From Amphiura filiformis (lineage: Eukaryota; Echinodermata; Ophiuroidea; Amphilepidida; Amphiuridae): 64,000 nt of DNA. A program made the translations under genes and the position numbers. Under the pieces are notes generated by a model. It had not been told where the DNA came from and made no database searches. It saw only the letters and a program-made list of their open reading frames with translations. The DNA is taken from contig NC_092642.1 in assembly GCF_039555335.1 (NCBI RefSeq), positions 16,335,208 to 16,399,207 of the forward strand, read 5' to 3'. Below are positions 33,400 to 44,414 of this stretch, one piece after another (the first letter of the stretch is position 1; the number at the start of each line of letters is the position of its first letter).

Positions 33400-33830
33400 T
33401 AAAGCAGTTTTTGGTTGAATAAAAAAGCATGTTTTTCACTGATAGAAAAACTACTCCCAGAATCAGAATCATCCCAGTTAACATCCACGAGGTTAAATCT
33501 GATCTTGTAGAGCATCGCAAGTCGGCTGTGGAGGAACATCGCAAGTCGCTTAGCATAGCTGTAACTGCAGGTGCGTTTGTAGTTGCCAGTCACGTCACAT
33601 AACGTGCACTGCTTCTCTGTTTTGGGTGTGTGGCTCCCAGACTAGCTACTGGTGCATATTCAACCGCAGGTCGTATATGTAGGTCTTGTAGCTGGATGCT
33701 TTGATGCTACGTTGGCAGCGACTGAAGTTACGGCTGAGGAAAGCTTTTGTTGAGTTGGCTTTCTTGGTAACAGCACTGATCATTCACGTGACCCATACGT
33801 GGATTTCACACTTCTTGGCGCGAAAACGCA
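33400..33830 (-). mobile_element. LINE C-terminal remnant
   Basis: On the minus strand the sequence encodes, across frames, VTKKANSTKAFLSRNFSRCQ, SIKASSYKTY, a VEYAPV-W-PHTQ-like segment, TGNYKRTCSY and MLYKIRFNLVDV. This order is typical of the C-terminus of Jockey/CR1-type LINEs. It is degraded and truncated. Confidence 0.65.
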
Positions 33831-33887
33831 GAGGGTTGTGATTGGAGGTGATGCTTCGGACTGGGTACATGTCCAATCAGATGTTTT

Positions 33888-34142
33888 TGCAGTAAGATAT
33901 CATTATAGATGGATACAATTTACTTTTTTAAACTTTTAAATGTCAAATATGTAAATTGTTTTAAAATACTTTGCCATACAATCTTTTATTATATCGTGAA
34001 TTTCAAAATCATTTGATATCAGAAGGACATTCCTCGTATTCAAAATGCAATTTGGTGTTCTGATGTAGCTTGATGTGCTCTCGGATCCCACTCCCGGGGT
34101 CGGTCCCACTATATACGTTAAAACGTCGCTATCCGAGCCTTA
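33888..34142. mobile_element. Half copy of the TTAA palindromic MITE family
   Basis: It carries TTTGATATCAGAAGGACATT, CTCGTATTCAAAATGCAATT and GATGTGCTCTCGGATCCCAC, and ends near GAGCCTTAA. These match the right half of 14890-15547. The left half is absent. Confidence 0.6.
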
Positions 34143-36288
34143 ACTTACCTGACTCACCAAGGTGTGACGAAGATAGACTTCGTTAATTGTACGTCAAGAA
34201 GTGGGATGCGCCAACAGAGATCTGCACCGAATTGCACTTATCTGATGCGCAAAGATTGAGCAGCAATTTGACAAATTTTGTAGATTTCTTACCGAAGTTT
34301 TACTGCGACGCCTACTCTATACGTACATGAAAAGCAGGACAGGTAGTGTCAGTTTCATAGTTACTTCATTGAGACGCAATGAGATTGGCTCAGTGGTGAC
34401 ACGTGACAGCCACCAGTCTTATCCGTTATTCGCGGATCTACAAGTCCCGGCTATAAGTATATATCCGGTGTCGTTGACATTAATAAAAGGAACACTGAAC
34501 TCTTGATTTTTTAAGTTCACAAAGTTAATGTACCATAATCAGCGATAACTAGAAAACAACAAATCATTCTATTCAATGTGATGCAAAATTGCTAAATGTC
34601 AAATCTGTATCTTTGAAACAACAATAAGGGTATTTATACGGTTGCTGATCTGGATCGGGGCTATAAATTTGTTAAGACATTCGATGATCTAGTGATCGAG
34701 CTTAATATCCCCACCAAACATAAGAGAATGCGTAATTCCCTTAAGTTATGAATGGTATCCTTCTTAGCTCTTCTTGACTGGTTCTACAATCATCCTAATT
34801 CGCTGTCGAAGTGACGTAATAATCGGATTAACTACCATAGCAATAGGGTAAAACATTTTTAATGTATCGCGCTGCACTACAAGTAGGTTGTACTTATCGC
34901 CTGTGTATGTCTGCAATCATAGATTGAATACAATACCGCTAAATTCTTTTAAACTAATCTTACAGGTGCGAGTGATTGCTTTTAAAAAATTTGACATTGG
35001 TACAATTTGATTGTTGCTTTTTGAAGTAACTTTTATTATGTTAACCAGTTAGCATGGTTAGCTTGTTTGTTTGAGTGAATGAGTCGTTTTTCAAGTTTCT
35101 TTTGTGTTTTGTTGTTTGTGTCGGTTTGTGTGATTGCGGACTTTTGAATAAGTACATGTTGTATGGAAAGTCAGTTGGCAGTGCTTAAATGTCCATCACT
35201 TCTCGCATCTTCTTCTTCTTTGTCAAGTGAAGTGCTTCTAACGGGTTCCCTACTTTGAAACAACAACAACAACAAACAAACAAATTAAGGGAATTAAAGC
35301 GTGATAGAATTCGTTCATAATATTTTGGTATTTGTATTTTAATATGTGCTGAAATTACAAATCTGTCAGAATTTTAAGACAAATCAATTCCGAAAATGAT
35401 TAAAGAAATATATATTTAATTATCATTGGATGAGTGGCATTTTCTTAATGTATTGAAATTGTTTGATACGCAATTGTGAAAATCTGTTACAAACTACGAA
35501 CAAAACTATATTTCTAAAATGTAAAGTATTGACAAACGAGTATTTGACAAGGTATTTACTAGGAATTTCAATGTTTACAAGTATTTCCCACAGTATTTCC
35601 CTGTAACATTCAATTATCTTCAACCCATTTCGGAACTTTTTATCCAAATTAACACATTATTTCATACGGTTTTTTTTCTCACAAACTTTCGGGGTTTTTG
35701 AGTGGCCTTAAGTGGCATCTCTCTGTGGTATATGTTGGTAATCCCCGGTATTTTCCACCCAACCCGGATTAACTAGAATTTGACAATATATGGCCAACCC
35801 TGAATTATATTGACCTATTTCCCGACTAAAAAATTGTTTATTCTGCAATTCTTATAGAGTAAATACATGAAAGGTGTAAAAAGTAATGAACAAAAAATAA
35901 CGCGTATACTAGATAATTATAATTATAATACTATTACCTATTTGAACATGCTCAAAGACTTGAAATGAGCAATGTATATAAATAATGTTTCAAGTCTATT
36001 ACTGGTAGGCCTACGTACTAGTTTTACTATAATTATTAGGCTATATGGTGCCAATTATTTGTGGGCGAAATAATTTACTGGTGTGCACTCACTTTTGGGC
36101 AATGGGCAAGTTGAATTTACAGGGTGGGCAAAATAATAAACTGTGCGGTCAAATACCCAGCCAGTAACATGTTATTTACCTCCCTGCTCCTGACTTTCAA
36201 AATGTTCCGCCGTCGTTGTATGCAAGTAGCACAAGGCTAACGGGGTCAATTGTGTACAATCTGGTTTTAAAAACAAAGGGGTCGTATC
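34143..36288. other. Mostly unannotated DNA
   Basis: No exon, RNA gene or element end is supported over 2.1 kb. A CTATAAGTATATATC box at about 34451 could be a TATA-type promoter but has no gene attached. A short (CAA)n/(CAAA)n patch lies near 35262-35283. Confidence 0.4.
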
Positions 36289-36460
36289 CAGTAGCGTAGC
36301 GTCATAGGGGCAGCACGTGCCCCCAATCGATCTGAAATTTTAAAATCGCAGAGGAAAATTGCCGATAAACGGCTTGTGCCCCCAATCAGATCCGGTGCCC
36401 TCCCCAATCATGGTCGCCCCCCCATGTGATGATCCACGATTCGCCACGGATACGCCGTTG
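36289..36460. mobile_element. hAT-type MITE, CAGTGGCGTAGC family
   Basis: It begins CAGTAGCGTAGCGTCATAGG and ends CGGATACGCCGTTG. The interior matches 6906-7066 (GTGCCCCCAATCGAT, GGAAAATTGCC). No target duplication is recognisable. Confidence 0.6.
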
Positions 36461-36641
36461 ATGTTCCCCCGACACTCAGTGTACAAATTGAACGACGCCT
36501 CGCGGCAGCTGCGAAATCAACTCTCAGTTCAACGAGCGCTCATTGAAAAATCTGGTTCCAATCCTTGATCGACAAACGAGGTTTTTAACTGTGAATTTTG
36601 TTCATTTTGAACAATTCCAACTAAAAACGATGGTGATTTTA

Positions 36642-36682
36642 GTGACGTTTTACCACTACACTAGTGGTTTCATCCGACTGGG
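36642..36682 (-). ncRNA. Degenerate hammerhead-type motif, left terminal repeat
   Basis: The minus strand reads CGGATGA, then the ACCACT / AGTGGT stem, then TAAAACGTC. This is the same motif as at 38339-38371 with two core differences, so it is probably inactive. Confidence 0.45.
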
Positions 36683-38338
36683 AACTCATCACATCTGACT
36701 GCTTCCTTTTATAGGCAACATAATGCGCCGTAGAGGGAGTGATGAGTTGGTCAAAAATGAGTGAGTAGGCCCCCTCGTCCTTGTTTAGAGTGTCGTGTCT
36801 TTTTCGGCGGATCTAAATGGCTTCAGCCATGGCGTTCTTGTCGGCTTCACGATCAATAACTTTAGAGTCCTCCCAATTGATGTAGTGATTTGTCATGTGA
36901 TCAGTGATAGTAGATTTGTGAATGTCCGTGACAGAAGATTTACGATTTGCTCACGTAAATGGTTTTGATTCAAGTTTTCCACCTCTTTCTGGTGCTCTTT
37001 GAGTCGGATACCAAAGGGGCGGCCCGTTTTACCAATGTAGGAACTGGGCCAGTCACCACAGCGGATCTCATAAATGGCTGCCGCTTTTTGTTGAGGGAGA
37101 AGTTTATTCTTCGGGTGAACGAGCATACTGCGGATGGTACGGTGAGGCTTCAGGGCTGTGGAAAACCCGTGTTTTTTAAACACCCGGGAGACTCGCTCGG
37201 ATATGCCCTCTATATAGGGAACCACAACCATGCCTTTGGTTTTTTCGCTGGCATGTTTTCGTTTTGAGGAAAGTTTTGTCTTAGGAGAGGAGTGGATCTG
37301 TCTTTTTTTCACTTTCTTGATTGACCAGTCCGGGTAACCGCGACGTGGTCAACGCTTCGCGGATGTTACCTCCTCTTTTGTATGTCCGCTTCCTCGGTTA
37401 CTAACGCGTCACTCCTGTCTAGTCTAGCAGCGTTCTAACAACACCCAGCATTTGATGTAAGGGGTGGTGGGAGGAAAACTGAAGATATTGGTCAGTGTTC
37501 ATTTTCTTTTGGTAGATGCAGAGTTTCACTGATCCATCCGGTTTTCTGGTGATTAGGGTGTCGAGAAAGGGAATCGAACCATCTTGTTCTTGCTCGTAGG
37601 TAAACTTGACGCTGTTGGTAGGGTCGATGGAGTGTAAGTGTTCTGTTAGGTTGTCTACTTCCTCTTTCCGTACTATTTCCAACACGTCATCTACATAATC
37701 TTTTCCAGAGACGCGGGTGGCAGGCTACCGGGGCACAGTGACATCGCCCCGATATCTTCATGGTAGAAATCGCCATGGTAGGTTGAATCCACAGCCACCC
37801 ATGGCCATTTTATTCGGACCTTATGACATGCATAATTAGCGAAGTGACCTGACTCAGGCTACTGTCAATAGACGGGGTATTTGATTTCTCGCTGTGTGAG
37901 TATGCTTGTATACGACATTGCGGTCAATGGTTATACTGTCTCCACTTGAGTGAGTGCCGCTATAGCCTGCTGCACGCTGTAGTCCATACAGGACCAACGC
38001 AATATAAAATTAGAGTTTTGGTCAAATTTTGAGTTCAAAACGCACGGCCAATTTTCAAAGCGCACGCTAACGACTATCATATCTGTTCAACACGTATTTT
38101 CAAGTGTATGAGACCAAATCTGGTTTCTTGAGAAAAAAATCATGGCGGGAGATATTCATCATTTTCTAACCCAGTATCCGAAGATTTTCGTCTGATATCA
38201 AAATCGTGCATAGCAATTCACGTGTATCGATCCCGTGTATTCATTTTAATGTCTCTGCTACACCAAATAATTATTAGCCAGGCGATGTCGGTGTGCGGGG
38301 CTGTGGAAATAGCTTTCTGTTAAGCTAAGTTTTTCAGT

Positions 38339-38371
38339 CTGATGAAACCACTAGTGTAGTGGTGAAACGTC
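38339..38371 (+). ncRNA. Hammerhead ribozyme-like motif, right terminal repeat
   Basis: The plus strand has the conserved core CTGATGA (38339-38345), a 6-bp stem ACCACT/AGTGGT with loop AGTGT, then GAAAC (38364-38368) and GTC (38369-38371). Penelope-like elements are known to carry small hammerheads. Here the helix III strand is the self-complementary ACGT, as expected for a form working as a dimer. Activity is inference. Confidence 0.6.
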
Positions 38372-38740
38372 ACGTGAGTAAATCACCATCGTTAATTTTA
38401 GTTGGAATTGTTCAAAATGAACAAAATTCACAGTTTAAATCAACAATCGTAATGAACTTGTTAAAAGAGGTTTTTGTTTCAGAAATCGGTTTTTTCTTTT
38501 CTTCAAGACACAGGTTCTTTACCGAATAAACTATGTGCACTTCTCTTTGCGCAAAATACGTGCCACACAACTAAGCAGGTTTGCCGTCTCTGTTTTTTCA
38601 TGCTATTGACCGCCGCACCTGGTGCTACCGGTGACATGGAAGTGAGCCACCAACTACGGACTTCGAAATTGACTAAATTCGGGGATTTTCCTTGTCGGAC
38701 GTGTAATTGAATGGGATCATTTTGAAATTTTTAAACGCTC

Positions 38741-40132
38741 CCCGGGGGGGGGGGCACTCCAACTTTGGAGGTGACGCGTATGTAGGGCTGTTAAGACCCC
38801 CTTTTTCAGCATCGCTGTCACCATGACCCCATATTTTTTTACGAACACATGCTCGCTCCGCGCTCTGTCACCCGAAGACCCCCTATTTTTCCATTTGATC
38901 TGTCACCCAAAGACCCTTACAAGTTCAATTTGAACAGCAACTTTCATTTATCACTGATTTTGTTACTTATTTTGAAAAAATCAAGAAATTTGAAGCCATT
39001 TAGAACTAGAAATTCGATTTTCGAGGTTTTTGTGGCGCTGTTTTGGTTCTCACCCAAAGATTCCATTTAAAAAAAGGTCATGTTCTCACCCAATGACCCC
39101 ATATTTTTTACATTTTGCTCTCATCGAATGCCAAAATCATGCTCTCATCCAATGACCCCATATTTTTACATCTTGCTCTCACCGAATGCCCCTTAGTGCG
39201 AAAGCGCCAGCCCTACACCTATATCCATTTCAAATTGATGGCACTTCCATGACAGATATGCATCATGTGCCTCAGGATAGACCCCTTTTTCAAACCGGCT
39301 TGTACCCAATGACCCCCTTTTTGTGTTTATGCTCCTACCTATTACCCAAAATGCGCGTATTTTTTTTTTTTGGGGGGCTTTGGGGCGCCAGCCCCCGGGG
39401 TAAAAGCAGGGGCGGCCAAAATGAAGGGGCGGCGGAAGAAGAAGGGGCGGCAAAAACAGGGGCGGCAAAACGAAGGGGCGGCAAAAAGAATGAGTAAATA
39501 AAAAAGGGCGGAAATTATGAAAAAAATGGTACTATACATCAAAATGTGGTGCTTTTAGGGCGCTTGCGCCTGAAACCCTTATTTTTTTTTTTTTTTTGCT
39601 CTTCACTTTTTCAAACGACCGAGAAAAAAATTGGGTCAACCTTTTCGGCCTGTTGAGGAAGGGGCGGCAAAATTTAATTTTCTTCAGCCCCCCGGGGTTG
39701 CGGCGGCCACGGTACGCCACTGCCCAATGACCCCCTTTAAAAAAAATCATGTACTCAATGACCCCCTTTTTCTATTTCCTGCTATACCCAATGATCCCCC
39801 TTTTAATTCCCAAATTTAGGTGGTATTTGTGTTCTCCTCCAGAAATATTGAGATTTTTCACATGTCCAAGGTTGTTTTTACGCAGTTTGGCACTTATTTA
39901 TGTGTACTTAATGATACTCTTTTGGCAATCCTGTACTCAATGACTCCCATTTTACTTTTTGTTGCCCCAATGACCATCCTTTTTTCAAAGTTTCATACCG
40001 AATGACCCCATCATAGGTTGTGTACTGAATGACCCCATATTTTTGTAATTGTACATTTGACCTGAATGCCCCCTACTTTTAACATGGCCGAGGCACATCC
40101 CTGCCATTTCAGATAGGGAGTGCCTCCCCGGG
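38741..40132. mobile_element. TIR element with internal degenerate arrays, perfect 8-bp TSD
   Basis: It begins CCCGGGGGGGGGGCACTCC and ends GGAGTGCCTCCCCGGG. It is flanked by AAACGCTC (38733-38740 and 40133-40140). The 1.4-kb interior is a degenerate array of about 30-40-bp units around a CAATGACCCCATATTTTTACA-like word, with ACCCAAAGACCCC variants on the left. No transposase is seen. A second element sits inside at about 39350-39722. Confidence 0.85.
39350..39722. mobile_element. C/G-rich element nested in the array element
   Basis: It breaks the CAATGACCCC array. It holds seven or so AGGGGCGGCA words (39408-39668) and CAGCCCCCGGGG / CAGCCCCCCGGGG blocks, and it ends GGTACGCCACTG like the hAT-type MITEs. 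The left end is approximate. Confidence 0.5.
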
Positions 40133-40204
40133 AAACGCTCACAACATCATCAAACAAATAAGCATGTTAATGAATATATTGTTATAATGTAAAACCGTTG
40201 GAGT

Positions 40205-40300
40205 GTTACATTGACTACGAAGCACGAATAATTCCAATTCTTCGATCCTTTCATTGGTTGCCTGTACATCGACATCGCCTGGTAAATAATTGCATTGTAC
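40205..40300 (+). mobile_element. Short LINE C-terminal fragment
   Basis: The frame encodes ARIIPILRSFHWLPVHRHRL, which resembles the conserved ITPVLRSLHWLPV segment near the C-terminus of CR1/L2-like LINE proteins. Only this piece is recognisable. Confidence 0.45.
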
Positions 40301-41156
40301 CGTGCACTGTACAATGTACAGCAGTGAAACTAAAATCAATACCCGGGATCGATACACGTGTATGTGCTATGCACGATTTGATTCATTAACCCAGTTAATT
40401 CATTCATTCATGTAAGTTTCGACACTATTATCCCGATGTTTTGCCTGCGTTTTCCCCTTTGCAGTTTTTCGCTCTCGCCTGTTACTTTCCCTCTTTATCG
40501 TAAGAAAAAGAATCCGGACCACCACAAGAAGTAAAAAAAATAATTCATACCAATAGAAGAAGGCTATAATCTTAGCTAATCTTTAGTGTGCACAAATCCC
40601 ATCTCAGAATTTTCGCCGGAAAGTTGCAGCCGAGAACGTCACAATGGGGTCACAATGTTTTTCAAAGCTAAAATGCACGTAAAATGTTGGGAGTGTGGAC
40701 ATTTTGAAACATGTGAAAAGGAAAGAAAAGCTTTTACAGACAAAATAAATATGAACAGAAGGAATCCGTCAAGCAATTCAAATAGTGCGCTGGTAATTCT
40801 CTGAAAAATCTGACAAATCCCAGAAATTGAGGAGCGAGGGGACGGGACCAAAACATCAATTTTTCGCCATGTGGCGAAGAAAAAAGGTATGCGTGCTCTT
40901 TCAATGCTTTAAAAAAGAGGTCGGTTACATATAGTCGGATTTTTTAAAGGTAATAGACACATGCCAGAACGAAGAAATATAGTGACAAAATACAAATTTT
41001 TTGCTTTACGCACCACTCTGCTACCAAGCAAACCTGGTCTCTCCAACATTCAATCTGTATGGCACTGAACCCATATTTATAATATGAGACTGAATATACG
41101 GCAGTAAATAGCGTCCTCTGTTTTAGAATAAGGTTGCTGTTGGGCAATGTTACATT
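40301..41156. other. Unannotated DNA
   Basis: No supportable feature is seen. Short frames (40586-40804 and its antisense) have no recognised family. Confidence 0.35.
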
Positions 41157-41417
41157 AAGGTTACTCTTGCTTTCTTATCCTTAGAGTGTTTGGTTGTTGG
41201 ATGGGGAGTCCCCGGCCTCGGGCCTACCAACCCTGCGACCTTAATGTTTTTGCCGGCTCTGCGCCTTGCCCGGGCGCCTTGATGTTTTTTGTTGACGCTG
41301 GGGCCCTGAGGCCACAGGGCCGGCAGGCCCGTGGCCGGAGACTCCTATACGACAACTAAACACTCAAGTGGGATCCCCATATAAGGGCCCCGCATGGCAA
41401 GAAACTAAGAGTAACCT
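41157..41417. mobile_element. GC-rich foldback element
   Basis: The arms share AGGTTACTCTT, TTTCTT, GAGTGTTTRGTTGT, GGAGTC and CGGGCC in inverted order around a GC-rich centre near 41290. The 261-bp element has no coding frame. Confidence 0.65.
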
Positions 41418-41639
41418 CAAAGGTGACGGGCTGTCGATAATGTAAATGATATTTCGTTATACTTAGAGACAGCCTATCACCCATTTCATACTTTTAACTC
41501 TTTTCCCCCATAATTTACCTCATTCTTCTGGCCCGCCCTCTATCCAGGGCTAATCAACAGTTGAAGCCAGTTCGCTATTGTTTATGGAGTTACATTGTTC
41601 CTTCTGCGACACAACCTTGAACAATATTGCTTTGAGCAA

Positions 41640-43190
41640 TATTGTCTTTGAGCTTACGCTCAGAAGGTGCAGTGCTATATAGACTGAATATTAGAGAGAC
41701 CAGGTTGAACATATACCTATTTCGTCATGTTCGTTCTGTTAACATGTTTTTTCCAATCACCATCGACAAGGATAATGGCTCATCAGACAACTACCTCGTT
41801 CAGACCATGTTTAAAGCTTCTCCCTCTGAAAATCCTTCTCCACAACGTGTCTGGCTCTACAAGAAAGCTAAGTCTACAAGAAAGCCTTGAGAAATGAGTT
41901 GGCCGGTGCGCCTAGGCTGGGACCGCCTTATCACCAGAGATGATCATGATCCTGAACATGCTGAAAGGACTTGCAGTAATATCATCACCAACACAATCAC
42001 CGACGCCATGCACCGCGATTTGAACTGGCCACTCCTCTTGCACGGCTCTTCCAGCTCTGTTTCAACAGTGGAGCCCAATGGAAAGTGACTCACGGTTGTT
42101 TGATGGAATTTCTAAGAAAAGTTGACCAATGATGGCGCTGTTTATCTAAAATCTTGTGATATTGTTTGCATCTTTACAGGGGTAGACTCTTGTAAAATTG
42201 TATTAGCACATAGGCAAGCAAACAGACTAACAAATGACAAGTGAATTTTCAAAAAAAGACTTTTTATCGTGCAATGTAAGGTATAACTCATATTTAGCTA
42301 ATTTAAATTTGAAATCTTTAAATAGCGCCCTCAATTTTCACACAAACGTTCAGTTTACAGAATTAAAATTGAAAATTCATAAAAAGATGAACAATTTGAT
42401 GTAGAAACGAAAAACGAAAATCTATGTTAAAAATTGCTACAAATATAAATGCTAACATACAGTTTTTTAGCTGTTGGTATTATTATTCAGGTCTAGAATT
42501 GAATATTATAAGGTTTTGTTAGAAAAATTAATAAATGATCACATCAAACAACCGTGGACTGACGTGGTTCCATGTTTAAAGAAAGGGGCAAACACTCTCC
42601 AAGTAACTACCAGCCCATCTCTCTCCTACCTGTTCCCTGAATAATGTCAACAAGGCTATGTGGAATCAGAACGATCAGAAGCTAATCTCCAAACAGCAGT
42701 TTGGCTTCAGAGCTGCTGAGCTGGCTGCTCTACGTCGGATACCCTCACTTAATATGTTTCCCAGCGTTTCACCAACACCATCAACAGCAGAGACGAAGCT
42801 CGTGTTGTCTGCCTGGACATTAGCAAAGCACTCGACCGAGTTTGGCACCCGGATTCCTGGAGAAATTCTCTGCTCTTAGCTTCTCTGGAAAACTGGTAGC
42901 ATGGTTAGCTGACTACCTCTCGAACCGCTCCATGAATGTTATAATAAATGGCAAATCGTCCAGTCTGAAGTAGATCAATGCTGGTGTCCCACAAGGATCC
43001 ATCCTTGGTCCCTCCTGTATATAATATTCATTGATGACATCTCTCGGAGGCTGACAAATACTCCCATCTTGTATGCTGATGCTGTTACCTTGATGATCTT
43101 TATCGAGTCCAGAGAGGACAGACAAGGAAGCAGCTGCTGCATCTCTCAACAAAGAACTTCTAGAGATCGAAACATGAGCTCCTACATGGA
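41640..43190 (+). mobile_element. Jockey-like LINE remnant, split by a 466-bp element
   Basis: The left part encodes VWLYKKA, a pre-RT motif of this group. The right part encodes DVVPC-KKGANTLQ, CLDISKA, SGKLVAWLADYLSNRSM, then NAGVPQGSILGP and LYADAVTL (YADA in place of YADD), on several frames. The element at 42091-42556 interrupts it. Frame changes and lost motifs show it is inactive. Confidence 0.7.
42091..42556. mobile_element. TIR element in a LINE, 4-bp TSD
   Basis: It begins CACGGTTGTTTGATG and ends in its exact inverse (42542-42556). GACT lies outside both ends (42087-42090 and 42557-42560). Removing the insert and one GACT gives an uninterrupted LINE frame reading WKVTDVVP. The interior has no long reading frame. 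Confidence 0.85.
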
Positions 43191-43546
43191 ACGTATTTTT
43201 TTTTTTTTTAAATGCCAATCCGTCAGTTTCCAACCGCAGAGATTCTGTAGGCAGTCTGGCTGATCAGTTCCCAATACCTCTTTTAGCTGCTCTTTTTTTG
43301 TCCGACCGATCAGTTCCCTGGACTCCCAAGTTTGGAACTGGCGGTGGCACACCCTGCCAAACAAAAAGTGGGTGCCCCCTCCACCCGGGTATTTAGGCAT
43401 TCAGAGATATATGACCATTGACTTATTTACTCTTATTTACTTTCATAACTTGATTAAATTATCTCACCTCAATTTGCCCAAGGTTGTCTTGGCGCCCGAT
43501 TTTGAATCTACATAATACGCATGGTTGTTATTAAGTAACAAACATA

Positions 43547-44412
43547 CAGCCTGTCTCAAAAAGTATTGTGCAAGTGAAAAGCGCCCTCTTTGGCAATTAG
43601 AAAATACCGTTGTGACATGATGCTTATATCCATGTCAAGGGCATAGTCTTCTTAGCTCTCAAATACCGTTTGTTTTAATCTCGAGATATATTTAGTTAAC
43701 AACGAAAGGGTAAAATCACAATTGTGCCACTTTAAAAAAAAAGAGGACTGTACATATAAATCAATGATAGCATCAAGTTTATCAAGTGTTTCTTCGTGAA
43801 ATCCAAAGAATGCATCAATTACACAACAATACAAAATTGTTTTTACTGTTTTTACTGTTTTATCATGATACAGGTATAAGGATTCTCTTTTCCCACTTAA
43901 AACAGATTAAAAGATAAATACATATTTCACATTCTGCTGTAAAATTAAAATACATGTGCATGTCAATGATTTTATCATGGTTAATACTGTTTTCTTTGTC
44001 AAACAAGACATGTTAAAAGACAAACAAATATTGCATACTTATAGGTTAATGAACGCGTATGTATTACTTGTTGGGAAAGAAATTAGTCAAAATAATGCAC
44101 GTGCGCTGATGTTAATGCATACAATGCATGCACGAGCCCCGAAGGGGGAGTGCATTAGACGCATCAACATCAACTATCATTGATTTACATGTACAGTCTT
44201 CCATAGTAAAAGTGGCACAATTGTGATTTTACCCTTTCGTTGTTAACTAGACATTATCGCGAGATTAAAACAAGCAAATTGAACAGAACAAATGGTATTT
44301 CAGAGCTAAGATTACAGCCTTGACGTTGATGTAAGCATTATGTCACAGCGGTATTTTCTAATTGCCAAAGAGGGCGCTTTTCACTTGCACAATTTTTTTT
44401 ATAGACAGGCTG
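43547..44412. mobile_element. TA-flanked element with ~215-bp TIRs
   Basis: It begins CAGCCTGTCTCAAAAAG and is flanked by TA on both sides, as in Tc1/mariner relatives. The arms extend to about 43769 and 44170 and share GTGCAAGTGAAAAGCGCCCT, CTTTGGCAATTAGAAAATAC and AGTTAACAACGAAAGGGTAA. The centre of about 400 bp has no transposase. Confidence 0.85.
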
Positions 44413-44414
44413 TA

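Larger units (their letters stand above)
36580..38442 (-). mobile_element. Penelope-like element with inverted terminal repeats
   Basis: On the minus strand 37720-37419 encodes the end of a reverse transcriptase: KDYVDDVLEIV with the YVDD catalytic motif, then DGSIPFLDTLITRKPDGSV and DQYLQFSSHHPLHQ. Then 37312-36893 encodes a GIY-YIG-type endonuclease domain (YEIRCGD, SSYIGKTGRPFGIRLKEHQK). Coding continues in another frame to about 36650, with INWEDSKVIDREADKN. This RT plus GIY-YIG order defines Penelope-like elements. The upstream RT domain is absent, so the copy is defective. About 105 bp at each end (36580-36690 and 38335-38442) are inverted copies carrying hammerhead-type motifs. Confidence 0.85.

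Noticed and set aside
34440-34500. TATA-type promoter at CTATAAGTATATATC
   Set aside because: No exon or transcript start can be tied to it.
39186-39750. Proline- and glycine-rich frames on both strands
   Set aside because: Produced by the AGGGGCGGCA and C-run repeats of a transposable element.
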